DNA of 64,000 nt, taken from assembly GCA_037176705.1 (NCBI GenBank), contig CM073907.1, positions 9,641,001 through 9,705,000 of the forward strand, read 5' to 3'. The DNA comes from Molossus alvarezi (taxonomy: Eukaryota; Chordata; Mammalia; Chiroptera; Molossidae). Numbering within the stretch: position 1 is the first letter of the stretch; each line of letters begins with the position of its first letter. This document shows positions 45,886 to 56,520 of the stretch, one piece after another. The notes beneath the pieces were generated by a model. The model searched no databases and was not told the origin of the DNA. It was given only the letters and a program-made list of their open reading frames with translations. The translations under genes and the position numbers were made by a program.

Positions 45886-47078
45886 AAGATCAGGAGGGTT
45901 ACCTGGGCTGGGGAGGTTCTCCCTGAGGAGTGAGGGGTCCCCGTCCCACACCAGGCCCCCAGCTCAGGGTCCCAGTGCCAGGAAAAGAATCCCCGTCACT
46001 TCTGGCTGTAAAAACAAGCAGGGAGGCTGAGGCTGCTGAAATTCCAGGCAATTCCTCTTAAAGGGCCTGAGCTCAGACGTAGTCCAACTTACTTGCTCTG
46101 GGCTCCACTGTGGGCAGGGAAGGGGGACAGCTTGAAAGGTACCAGCGACATACGGGGAAGAAATGAATTATTTGGCATTGGGGTGGGGGTTGGAGAGGCA
46201 GTTTTCTCTGGTGCTGGTGGAGGCCTTTGTTCCTTTGCTGAGCCCTTCCCCCAGGAGGCCGGCAGAGGGGGCTGTAGCTGGGACTCCAGCAACCTGCTGC
46301 TCGCTGTTTGCCCCACCCTGGTGATTCCCTGAGGCCCTGCCCCACCCAACTTTCAGGCCCACCCAAGCTGTTTCCAGTGGTTTTACTCAAGGATTGGCCA
46401 GTCTTGGCTTCTGCTTCAGATTTTTCTAAATTCTGTCAAAAAACAAGCATCTGGTCTCAGCACGCCCCATACCTCTTACTAAGTAACCCCAGGCCTGGCA
46501 CTAGTACCAGCCAGCTTTGGTTCACAGCTTGGCCTTGGCTAAGCACTTCTGAGCCCAGCACAAGAAGCAGCCATAAGCAGATAGCTTTGTAGCTTATGCC
46601 TGGTGGCCCCGGGTAGAACACAGTCAGTGGCTAACCCGGCCCCAGAGCCAGCACACCCAGTGGACAGCTTCAGACCATGTTGAATCACCACCACCCAACC
46701 ACCTCTACAAGCAACACACTCAAGGAGTGGTCTCAGTGGGTACCAGAGCCCTGCTGAAGTAAGTCTTAGTGTGTGTGGTGGCCCCTGCACAGCTGATCCT
46801 CCAAGGTAGTTAGTGGTCAGTGGGCACAGCCAGTCCCTGCAGCTGATCAGCCTGAGTAAATCCCTCCTATTGACATGCCAACAGCAATCAAGACTCAATT
46901 GCAACAGAAGGGTGTACAGTCCACACAAGGGGTGCACCTCGAGGGCCCAGCTGGGTGACCAGGGAGGCTGTGCCACTGGACTCTACAGGACACCTACTAT
47001 AATAGGCCACCCTAGGAAGCCCAGGAGACATAGCAACTCTACCTAATACATAGAAACAAACACAGGGAGGCAGCCAAA

Positions 47079-47993
47079 ATGAGGAGACAAAGAAACTTGT
47101 CCCAAATGAAAGAACAAAACAAAACTCCAGGAAAAGAACTAAACAGAATGGAGATTAGCAATCTAACAGATGCAGAGTTCAAAACACTCCTTAAAAGGAT
47201 GAGCAATGAACTGAGTGAGAATTTTAAGGAGCTTAGTGAGGACCTCAAGAGCATAAAAAAGGAGCAGTCAGAAATGAAGGAAACACTAACTGAAATAAAG
47301 AATAATTTGTAGGGAATCAATAGTAGAGTAGGCAAAGCCAAGAAGCAAACTATCAATTTGGAATATAAGGAAGCAAAACACAGCCAATCAGAATAGCTAA
47401 AAGAAAAAGAAAAAATGAGGATAGTGTAAGGAGCCTCTGGGGAAACTTCAAGTGTACCAACATTTGCATCATGGGGGTGCCAGAAGGAGAAGAGAGAGAG
47501 AGCAAGAAATTGAAAACCTATTTGAAAAAATGACAGAAAACTTCCCTAACTTGGTGAAGGAAACAGACATACAAGTCCAGGAAGCACTGGGAGTCCCAAA
47601 CAAGATGAAATCCAAGAGGTCCACACCAAGACACATCATAATCAATATGCAAAAGGTTAAAGACAAAGAGAGAATCTTAAAAGCAGCAAGAGAAAAGCAG
47701 TTAGTTACCTGCAATGGAGATCCCATGATTGTCAGCCAATTTCTCAAAAGAAACTTTGCAGGCCAGAAAGGAGAAGCAAAAAAATATTTAAAGTGATGAA
47801 AAGCAATGACTTACAACCAAGATTACTCTATTCTGCAAAACTGTCATTTAAATTCGATGACCATAAAAGAGTTTCCCAGACAAAAAAAAAAAAAAAAAGC
47901 TAAAGTAGTTCACCACCACCAAACCAGTGTTATATGAAAGGTTGATGGGTCTTCTCAAAGAAAAAGAAGAACAAAAATATGAACAATATAATG
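47079..47993 (+). pseudogene. Broken L1-type ORF1 of HAL1 copy 2
   Basis: Starts at an ATG in the same context as copy 1 and reads MRRQRNLSQMKEQNKTPGKE, close to copy 1. The frame closes at TAG 47310-47312, has another in-frame stop near 47394, and needs shifts beyond that; a second segment around 47480-47740 carries the ENFPNLVKETDIQVQEA and RSTPRHIIINMQ regions. Compared with copy 1 the coiled coil gains seven residues after NELSE and lacks seven between QSEM and IKNN. No functional ORF1 protein is expected from this copy. Confidence 0.9.
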
Positions 47994-48383
47994 GCAATAA
48001 ATACATATCTGTAAACAATTGAATCTACAAACAAAATGAACAAGCAGAACAGAAACAGACCTATAGATACAGAGAACATTTTGTTGCTTGCCAGTCGGGA
48101 GGGGGGTTGGAGAAATGGGCAAAAAAGATGAAGGGATTAAGAAATACAAATTGGTTGTTAGACAGACAACCCTCAAAGGGAAAGGGGAAGGAGAGTCTGG
48201 AAGCGATAAACCAGAGAACTTCTATGCATATATGCATAACCAATGGACACAGACAACAGTGTTGGGAAGGCAGGAGGGGGTGGGAGCAGAGAGAAAGGGG
48301 CTCAAGGGAGAAAAAAGTGGGGGACATCTATAACACATTCAATAATAAAGATAAGTTTAAAAAGAAAAAAAATAAGTGGAGCA

Positions 48384-48624
48384 ACAAATTAATGTTTTTT
48401 CTTAATTCAATAAATTAAAAAATTAAAAAGTGCACCTCAAAATAAGTACTCTGATGTTTATAATTTCCAATATTCTATCCATCTCAACCAAAACTATCTG
48501 TGCTAATAGGCCCGTTATTTTTAGAGCTTTTAAAATAATGTAGTACACATAAATATCCATGTGGATATATAAGTGGAATACACAAACCATCGACCTCAGC
48601 CGCGGATACATTATTAATCAATAT
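48384..48624. other. SINE remnant, then short unique spacer
   Basis: 48384-48430 is the tail of the split SINE. The rest is unremarkable. Confidence 0.5.
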
Positions 48625-48633
48625 GAAATGTTA

Positions 48634-48665
48634 GGAGGAAAAAAAATGGCGGCGGAGTGAACGGA
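48634..48665 (+). promoter_or_regulatory. L1 5' UTR start with YY1-like motif
   Basis: The element opens 'ggaggaaaaaaaatggcggc'. 'aaaatggcggc' matches the YY1 core close to the start, as in human L1. No ETS-like 'cttccgg' is present here, unlike the HAL1-like 5' ends. Promoter activity is inferred. Confidence 0.5.
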
Positions 48666-49464
48666 GCTACACAGACCGTCTCCCAGAACCAAACTGGAAT
48701 TACAACTATAACACAGACAAATCGACGGGAAAAAGCAACAGAAAAGCAGCTTGGAGGACCATACAACGAGGGACACTGACTCCATCCCGGGAGGCTTGCG
48801 AAGGCGCGAGACGGGGCTGGGAGCCCACGGTCGGCAGCTCGGCCGGCAGCTCGGCAGCGGCCTCAGCTGGGAGCAGCGCCCGCGGGTCACACTCCCAGGC
48901 GGCTCCACAGCGCAGCCGGGACAGAGGCTGAAACAGCCACAGCCACTCACCTTGGGCTCCGGCAGAGGGAGGGTGGACTGCACTGGAGCTGTGTCGGGAC
49001 ACTCGGGGTTTGGAGGGCCTCAGAGCTTTGGCTGAGTGCAGCCACTCAGGACGGTGGCCACATTGCTCCTTCCCAGGGCTCTGAGGAGAGGCAGCAGCCC
49101 CTCCCTCAGAGATCCAACCCCACCCTGTGGGCCATTGAAGTGCTAATTGAGGCTCACTAACAACCAGCATCTGCCCCACCCTAGTGAAAGCCCCTTGGCT
49201 GAGCACCAGAGGGAGTTTTTCAATCAACTGACAACCCAAAACTCATCAACTAACCTAGACTGCTAGCCTCCAGGCAAAAAGCTAGAGGATAACAGTACGT
49301 TTCCTGGGCTGGCAACTTTAACCAGGAAAGTAAGACTTGACAGTGGTGTTCAACGTGGGTCCTCCCTTGCTCATCTAAACACAGGAGAGGGAGCCACAAA
49401 CAGCAGAACACCAACACCCACAGGGAGAACTTGACAGGCTCCAAAGCCCTCAGTGATAGCCAAA
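48666..49464 (+). promoter_or_regulatory. L1 5' UTR
   Basis: GC-rich and CpG-rich at 48770-48990, then more AT-rich up to ORF1. By family knowledge this carries the internal RNA polymerase II promoter. No tandem monomers like those of mouse L1 are visible. Confidence 0.75.
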
Positions 49465-50346
49465 ATGGTGAAACACAGAAACAGAAGCCAAATGAAAGAG
49501 CAAGACACCTCCACCGAAGATGAGATCAATGTGGAGCAACTAGGCATGTTAACAGAGCTAGAATTCAGAGCCATGATCTTGAGGAAGCTGAACAGCATGA
49601 GTAAGGACATAGAGACACTGAAAATAAGCCAAATGGAAATTAAAAACCAACAAGAAGAGATAAAAAATGACATATCTGAAATGAAAAACACATTGGAAGG
49701 TTTAAAAAGCAGAGTAGGGGAAGCTGAGGACCGGATCAGTGAATTAGAAGACAGGGTAGAAAAAATCAACCAATCAGAAAAACAAAAGGAAAAAACTATT
49801 AAAAAACAGGAAGACAGCTTAAGAGAACTATGGGACAACTGGAAACGTAATAATATTCGCATCATAGGAGTCCCCGAAGAAGAAGAAAAAGAGCAAGGGA
49901 TAGAGAATATATTCAAAAAAATAGTGAGAGAAAACTTCCCTAATTTGGTGAAGGAAGAAGGCATTCAAGTTCAAGAAGCACAGAGAGTCCCAAGTAAGAA
50001 GAACCCAAACAGGCCCACACCAAGACACATAGTAATTAAAATGCCACAAATTAAAGACAAAGAGAGAATCCTAAAAGCAGCAAGAGATAAGCAACAGATT
50101 ACCTACAAAGGGAACCCCATAAGGCTCTCAGCTGACTTCTCACAAGAAACACTACAGGCCAGAAGAGAATGGCATGAAGTAATCAAAGTCATGAAAAACA
50201 AGAATATGAATCCAAGACTACTCTACCCAGCAAGGCTATCATTCAAAATAGAAGATCAAATAAAGAGCTTCCCAGACAAAAAAAGGCTAAGGGAATACAT
50301 TAGCACCAAACCAGCACTGCAAGAAATGTTAAAAGGACTGCTGTAA
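49465..50346 (+). CDS. L1 ORF1: L1 ORF1 protein (RNA-binding chaperone)
   Basis: Intact 293-codon frame. By homology the product forms trimers, coats L1 RNA and acts as a nucleic-acid chaperone in the RNP. The start is the ATG in AAAATGG context; the frame extends four codons upstream only through a GTG. Residues 1-12 are basic (RNRSQMKEQ). About 35-120 is a long heptad-rich coiled coil. NIRIIGVPE at 130-138 opens the RRM-like domain, with RPTPRHIVIKM at 183-193. LSADFS and QETLQARREW mark the C-terminal domain, which ends MLKGLL. Human ORF1p is 338 aa and is longer at its N-terminus. No disabling change is seen. It is followed after 45 nt by ORF2 on the same bicistronic RNA. Confidence 0.96.
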   Translation: MVKHRNRSQMKEQDTSTEDEINVEQLGMLTELEFRAMILRKLNSMSKDIETLKISQMEIKNQQEEIKNDISEMKNTLEGLKSRVGEAEDRISELEDRVEKINQSEKQKEKTIKKQEDSLRELWDNWKRNNIRIIGVPEEEEKEQGIENIFKKIVRENFPNLVKEEGIQVQEAQRVPSKKNPNRPTPRHIVIKMPQIKDKERILKAARDKQQITYKGNPIRLSADFSQETLQARREWHEVIKVMKNKNMNPRLLYPARLSFKIEDQIKSFPDKKRLREYISTKPALQEMLKGLL

Positions 50347-50391
50347 TTAGCAGTAGAAATGGGAAGAAAAATAGAACCACACTAAACAAAA

Positions 50392-53300
50392 ATGGCAATA
50401 AATAAGTACATATCAATAATCACCTTAAACGTAAATGGATTGAATGCTCCCATAAAGAGACACAGAGTAGCTGATTGGATAAGAAAGCATGACTCATCTA
50501 TATGTTGTTTACAAGAGACCCACCTCTCAACAAAAGACTCACATAGGTTGAAAGTGAAGGGATGGGAAAAAAATTTTCCAAGCAAATGGAAAGCAAAAAA
50601 AAGCTGGGGTAGCAATTCTCATATCTGATAAAATAGATTTCAAAATGAAGACCATAACTAGAGACAAAGATGGTCACTACATAATATTGAAAGGATCTAT
50701 CCAACAGGAAGATATAACCTTAATAAACATATATGCACCCAATATAGGAGCACCAAAATATATTAAAAACCTTCTGGAGGACTTCCAAGGAGAAATCGAC
50801 AACAATACAATCATAGCAGGGGACTTCAACACCCCGTTGACAGCACTGGATAGATCCTCTAGGCAAAAAATTAGCAAGGAAACAGAGACTCTAAATGAAG
50901 CACTAGACCAAATGGATTTAATAGATATCTACAGAGAATTACACCCCAAAACTACAGAATACACATTCTTCTCAAGTGCACATGGGACATTCTCAAAGAT
51001 AGACCACATGATAGGACACAAACTAAATCTCTACAAGTTCAAGAAGATTGAAATCATATCAAGCATCTTCTCAGATCACAATGGCATGAAACTAGAAATC
51101 AATTGCAACAAGAACATGCAAAGACATTTCAACACATGGAGGCTAAATAGCATGTTATTAAACAATGAATGGGTCACCGAGGAGATCAAGGAAGAAATTA
51201 AAAACTTCCTGGAAACCAATGAAAATGAACACACAACAACACAAAATCTATGGGATGCAGCGAAAGCAGTTCTGAGAGGGAAGTTCATAGCACTACAGGC
51301 CTACCTCAAAAAACAAGAAAAATTTCTAATTGACTGTCTAACCTCACAACTTAAAGAATTAGAAAGCAAACAAAAAGAAAACCCCAGAGCAAGTAGAAGG
51401 AAGGAAATAGTAAAGATCAGAGCAGAAATAAATGACATAGAGACCAAAAAAACAATTCAAAGGATCAATGAAACAAAGAGCTGGTTTTTCGAAAAGATAA
51501 ACAAGATTGATGGACCCTTAGCTAGACTCACCAAGAAACAAAGAGAGAGAACCCAAATACACAAAATCAGAAATGAAAGAGGAGAAGTAACAACCAACAC
51601 CACAGAAATACAAAAGATAGTTAACAACTACTATGAACAACTATATGGCAACAAATTCGACAATCTAAGCGAAATGGACAAATTTCTAGAAACACACAGT
51701 CTCCCAAAACTATTCCCAGAAGAGATAGAAAACTTGAACAGACCAATAACAACTAAGGAAATTGAAGAGGTAATCAAGACTCTCCCAGCAAACAAAAGCC
51801 CAGGCCCAGATGGCTTCACGGGGGAGTTTTACCGAACATTCAAAAAAGAACTAACACCCATTCTCCTCAAACTATTTCAAAAAATTCAAGAAGAAGGAAG
51901 ACTTCCAAACACGTTCTATGAGGCCAGCATAATTCTAATTCCAAAACCAGAAAAAGACGCTACGAAGAAAGAAAACTACAGGCCAATATCCCTGATGAAC
52001 ATAGACGCCAAAATCCTGAACAAAATATTAGCAAATCGGATCCAGAAATACATCAAAAAAATTATTCACCATGACCAAGTGGGATTCATTCCAGGGATGC
52101 AAGGCTGGTACAATATTCGCAAATCAATAAACGTAATACACCACATAAACAAAATGAAGAATAAAAACCACATGATCATATCAATAGATGCTGAAAAAGC
52201 ATTCGACAAAATCCAGCATCCATTTCTGATAAAAACGCTCAGCAATGTAGGAATAGAGGGATCATATCTCGACATAATAAAGGCCATATATGAAAGACCT
52301 ACAGCCAACATCATACTCAATGGACAGAAACTAAAAACATTTCCACTAAGAACAGGAACAAGACAGGGATGTCCACTTTCACCACTCTTATTTAACATTG
52401 TACTGGAAGTCTTAGCCACAGCAATCAGACATGAAGAAAAAATAAAAGGGATCCAAATTGGAAAGGAGGAAGTGAAACTGTCATTATTTGCAGATGACAT
52501 GATATTGTACATAGAAAACCCTAAAGACTCCATCAAAAATCTATTAGACTTAATAAATGAATTTGGCAAAGTAGCAGGATACAAAATTAACGTCAAGAAA
52601 TCGACGGCATTCGTGTACACCAATGATGAACTCACAGAAAGAGAAACTGAAAAAACAATCCCATTTACCATCGCACCAAAAAAATTACGATACCTAGGAA
52701 TAAACTTAACCAAGGAAGTAAAGGACCTATTTGCAGAAAACTACAGGTCATTGAAAAAAGAAATAGAGGAAGATATAAAAAAGTGGAAGCACATACCCTG
52801 TTCATGGATTGGAAGAATTAACATCATTAAAATGTCCATACTGCCCAAAGCAATCTATAGATTCAATGCAATCCCCATCAAAATACCAACGACATATTTC
52901 ATAGAACTAGAACAAATACTTCAAAAGTTCATATGGAACCAAAAAAGACCCCGAATAGCCACAGCAATCTTGAAAAAGAAGAACAAAGTAGGTGGGATCA
53001 CAATACCAGATATCAGGTTATACTACAAAGCGACTGTAACCAAAACAGCCTGGTACTGGCACAAGAACCGGCATATAGACCAGTGGAACAGAACTGAAAA
53101 CCCAGAAATGGACCCAAGGCAATACGCTCAATTAATATTTGACAAAGGTGGCAAGAGCATACAGTGGAGTAAAGACAGCCTCTTTAATAAATGGTGTTGG
53201 GAAAATTGGACAGCTACATGCAAAAAAATGAAACTAGACCATCAACTTACACCATACACCAAAATAAACTCAAAATGGATAAAAGACTTAAATGTGACCC

Positions 53301-54217
53301 GTGAATCCATAAAAATTCTAGAAGAAAATGTAGGCAACAAAATTTCGGACATCATACGGAGCAGAATTTTCACTGATACATCACCTAAGGCAACAGAAAT
53401 AAAGGAGAAAATGAACACATGGGACTACATCAAACTAAAAAGCTTCTGCACAGCAAAAGAAACAATCATCAAAATGGAAAGGCAACCCACTGTATGGGAG
53501 AACATCATTGCCAATGATGTATCAGATAAGGGGTTAATTTCCAGTATATATAGAGTGCTCATACAACTCCACAAAAGGAAGACAAAGAACCCAATTAAAA
53601 AATGGGCAGAGGAGCTGAATAGACACCTCTCCAAACAGGACATACAAATGGCCAAGAGACATATGAAGAAATGCTCAACATCACTAATCATCAGAGAGAT
53701 GCAAATTAAAACAACAATGAGGTATCACCTCACACCTGTCAGAATGGCCGCCATCAACAAATCATCAAACAACAAGTGTTGGCGAGGGTGTGGAGAAAAG
53801 GGGACTCTAGTACACTGCTGGTGGGAATGCAGACTGGTGCAGCCGCTATGGAAAACAATATGGTGCTACCTCAAGAAATTAAAAATTGACCTTCCATTTG
53901 ACCCAGTGATCCCACTGCTGGGAATATACCCTAAGAAGCCTGAAACACCAATCAGGAAGAATATATGTACCCCCATGTTCATAGCAGCACTATTTACAAT
54001 AGCTAAGATCTGGAAACAGCCCAAGTGTCCACCAGTAGACGAATGGATCAAAAAGCTGTGGTACATATACACAATGGAGTACTATGCAGCGGTAAGAAAG
54101 AAAGATCTCTTATCCTTTGAGACGACATGGAGGGACCTGGAAAGTATTATCCTAAGTGAAAGAAGCCAAGCAGAAAAAGACAAATACCACATGATCTCAC
54201 TTATATACGGAATATAA
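50392..54217 (+). pseudogene. L1 ORF2: L1 ORF2 (endonuclease/reverse transcriptase), one frame break
   Basis: Length corresponds to about 1,274 codons, as in human L1 ORF2 (1,275). The first part (50392-50628) begins MAINKYISIITLNVNGLN and carries the endonuclease QETHL (E42). The frame then shifts by +1; comparison with the family places an extra A in the A7 run at 50567-50573. The second part is open from 50645 to the stop at 54215-54217 and holds endonuclease motifs IAGDFNT (D144) and SDHNG, the reverse-transcriptase fingers and palm, the catalytic FADD (about residues 699-702), and the C-terminal Cys/His motif [15 protein letters not shown] from about residue 1129. No other stop occurs. 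By homology it nicks DNA and primes reverse transcription at the target. As written this copy would make only a truncated endonuclease, unless the homopolymer call is an assembly error. Confidence 0.95.
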
Positions 54218-54467
54218 TGAACATAACAGTCTGAGGAATACAGTAGACCCAGACACATGGAAGTAGGGCACAGACTGACATCCCTCAGAAGAGGGGATGG
54301 GGGGTGGGGGGGTGGGAAGAGATAAACCACAGAACTTATATGCATGTATGCATGACCAATGGACATGGACAACTAAGCCGGGGACAGGGTGGAGGTGGGG
54401 TGGGGTGGGGGGTGCCAATGGGGTAAAAAGGTAAAATGTCTGTAACAAAAAAATAAATAAAAATTCA

Positions 54468-54469
<2 letters not shown>
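54218..54469 (+). other. L1 3' UTR with G-rich tracts
   Basis: Two runs of consecutive G blocks (about 54294-54320 and 54379-54412) could form G-quadruplexes, a feature known in L1 3' UTRs. AATAAA is at 54452-54457. Confidence 0.85.
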
Positions 54470-54499
<30 letters not shown>

Positions 54500-54599
54500 A
54501 TGTTACATTCCAGGGACCCAAATGGAGTCGTCAGAACAAACTACCTCCTTAACTTATAATGACTCTCATAGTCATCTTCATTAAATAACATTAAAAATA

Positions 54600-54802
54600 G
54601 CCCGGCTGGTGTGGCTCAGTGGATGGAGCATTGTCCCATGGTCTGAGAGGTCCTGGTTCGATTCCCGGTCAGAGCACATACCTGGGTTGCAGGCTTGATC
54701 CCCAATAGGGGGCGTGCAGGAGGCAGCTGATTGATATTTCTCTCTCACATTGATGTTCCCATCTCTCCCTTCCTCTCTTGCTAAAAGAATCAATAAAAAC
54801 CT
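54600..54802 (+). repeat. VES-type SINE
   Basis: Forward copy flanked by 'attaaaaata' at 54590-54599 and 54803-54812. It lies shortly after the L1. Confidence 0.94.
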
Positions 54803-54812
54803 ATTAAAAATA

Positions 54813-55573
54813 AAGGAATACATAAATACACGTTTCCTAGAACATTCACAACAGTAATTTTGTCATCTTTGAAAATCATGAGACCCAGTTACTTTGCCCA
54901 GTGAGATGTAGATGTTACATAATTAACATATTAAAATAATTAAAATATTAATTACACGTCGGACAGAGCATTACCTATCATCATTTACATTACTGTTGTC
55001 GTTATGTTGTGAATATTGCTTTATGCAGATTTTGCTTTAGAGCCTTTCAGAGAAAGAGAATCTTTTTGTGATTTTCATATTTACTCTATTAGAGCAAGGT
55101 TAGCTCCCTGGGACATGAGAACACGATATGTCAGATGGAGACTATCAGATTCAGCAAGCAGGGAATGTATGAACCTGGCTTGCTGTGGGCCTGCGCTCAT
55201 TCATCTGAAATGTTGACTACGTACATGTCCTTGAGTCAAATGGAAACTATGCAGAATATTCATTGTAGGCTGTGCTTGGTGATGAATCACGGCTAAACAT
55301 TTTCACCCAGGTGGAAAGTACCAGGCTCGGGTTTCACCTGTCTCTGACACTCGCTTCTGGGTCCTCACTTATTTCTGCCAATGCCACTTCCTCTGTTTTG
55401 AAGCTGTTATGACCAAGGTGGAGATTGTACTGGGCATGGGAAATACGGGTTGGTTCAATAAAGATCATATTTGAACTTAGCTCGTCACTTCTTATCTAGT
55501 AAAAGGCTTGTTGTTACAGCTTTAAGATTAGACACCAGGGAAGCAGACATGGGGGAAGGAATGTCTAGCCTGG
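54813..55573. other. Unique sequence
   Basis: Nothing recognised. Confidence 0.4.
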
Positions 55574-55800
55574 CCCAGCCAGTGTGGCTCACTGGTTGAG
55601 TGTCAACCCATGTACCAAGAGGTCACTGGTTCGATTCCTGGTCAGGGCACATGCCCAGGTTGTGGGCCTGATCCCCAGTGGGGGGCATGCAGGAGGCGGC
55701 CAACTGATGTTGTCTCTCATTGATGTTTCTATCTCTCTCTCCATCTCTCTTCCTCGCTCTCTAAAATCAATAAAAAAAAGGAATTGAAAAAAAAAAAAAA
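55574..55800 (+). repeat. VES-type SINE
   Basis: Well preserved forward copy with an A15 tail. Flanks 'ggaatgtctagcctg' and 'ggagaagtctagcttg' suggest an imperfect duplication. Confidence 0.94.
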
Positions 55801-56114
55801 AGGAGAAGTCTAGCTTGTTACCATGACCAAAATCTCCTCTCCTGGGAGGGACAAGACCTTGTCCTTGATCATGTCCTCATCCCTCCCAGCCTTCATGTTC
55901 ACTTGTATACAAGGAGAGGTGATCATACCTACCACACAGTTCGGCAGAAGCCCCAAGCACCATGGTTTTAAAGGTCCCTGCACGTTATAGAGACAACAGA
56001 AGTAGCAAGTCTTCTTTTGTGTCTTGAATATTTAGCTGCATGACACTTGTTCATTCCGTTTGGTAACAAACATTCCCTAGGGGTCCATTTGCGTGATAGC
56101 GGGGTCCCAGTAAC
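55801..56114. other. Unique sequence
   Basis: Nothing recognised. Confidence 0.4.
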
Positions 56115-56128
56115 GCCTTTGCTCTTTA

Positions 56129-56347
56129 TTTATTTTTAATATTTTTTCTTTATTGACTCTAGAGAGAAAGAAAGGGAGAAGGAGAGAGAGAAAGAAACAC
56201 TGATGAGAGAGAACATCAATCAGCCGCCTCCTGCATGCCCCCACTGGGGATCGGGCCCACAACCTGGGCATGTGTCCTGACGGGAATCGAACCAGGACCT
56301 CTTGGTGCAGGGTCGATACTCAACCACTGAGCCACACCGGCTGGGCT
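56129..56347 (-). repeat. VES-type SINE with perfect duplication
   Basis: Reverse copy flanked by 'gcctttgctcttta' at 56115-56128 and 56348-56361. Confidence 0.96.
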
Positions 56348-56377
56348 GCCTTTGCTCTTTAAAAATATTTGTCTATG

Positions 56378-56520
56378 TAGCCCTGGCTGGGTGACTCAGT
56401 TGTTTGGAGTGCTGTCCAGTACACCAAAAAGTGGCGGGTTCAATTCCTGGTAAGGGCACATTATTGGGTTGTGGGGTTGATCCCCAGGCAGGGCGAGAAC
56501 AGGAGGCAACTGATCAATCT
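56378..56520 (+). repeat. VES-related SINE, second form, split by L1
   Basis: 'gccctggctgggtgactcag' to 'ggcaactgatcaatct'. The right part continues at 57203-57245. The 16-bp sequence 'ggcaactgatcaatct' at 56505-56520 and 57203-57218 is the L1 target-site duplication. Confidence 0.92.

Larger units (their letters stand above)
45409..48375 (+). mobile_element. ORF1-only L1 derivative (HAL1-like), copy 2
   Basis: Forward element of about 2.7 kb after removing the SINE at 45646-45885. It begins 'gacttccggtcaagatggcc', like copy 1, has a long GC-rich 5' UTR, a broken ORF1 (47079 to about 47993), then the same ORF2-start remnant ('atggcaataaatacatatct') joined to the same 3' UTR point ('gaatctacaaacaaaatgaa') as copy 1, then AATAAA at 48344-48349 and an A-rich tail. 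The flanking duplication is about 8 bp ('gtggagca'). It has about 550 bp of 5' UTR (about 46487-47041) that copy 1 lacks. Older than copy 1, judging by its stops and frameshifts. It was inserted into a second-form VES-related SINE. Confidence 0.9.
48634..54496 (+). mobile_element. L1: Complete-length L1 retrotransposon
   Basis: A structurally complete non-LTR retrotransposon of 5.86 kb: 5' UTR (48634-49464), ORF1 (49465-50346), a 45-nt spacer, ORF2 (50392-54217, one extra base), 3' UTR with two G-rich tracts, AATAAA at 54452-54457, and an A tail of 27 (54470-54496). Perfect 9-bp target-site duplications 'gaaatgtta' lie at 48625-48633 and 54497-54505. The long pure A tail, exact duplication and nearly unbroken frames indicate a recent insertion from an active lineage. 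It sits 250 bp from HAL1 copy 2 in the same orientation, but each has its own duplication, so they are independent events. Confidence 0.97.

Noticed and set aside
46487..47041. The extra HAL1 5' UTR segment as a retained intron
   Set aside because: The borders do not form a GT...AG pair consistent with copy 1's junction, so a simple insertion or deletion is more likely.
49371..49964. 197-codon reverse open frame
   Set aside because: Antisense to L1 ORF1; its low-complexity Ser/Phe-rich protein is the usual shadow of a Lys/Glu-rich coiled coil.
52066..52713. 215-codon reverse open frame
   Set aside because: Antisense to L1 ORF2; no independent features.
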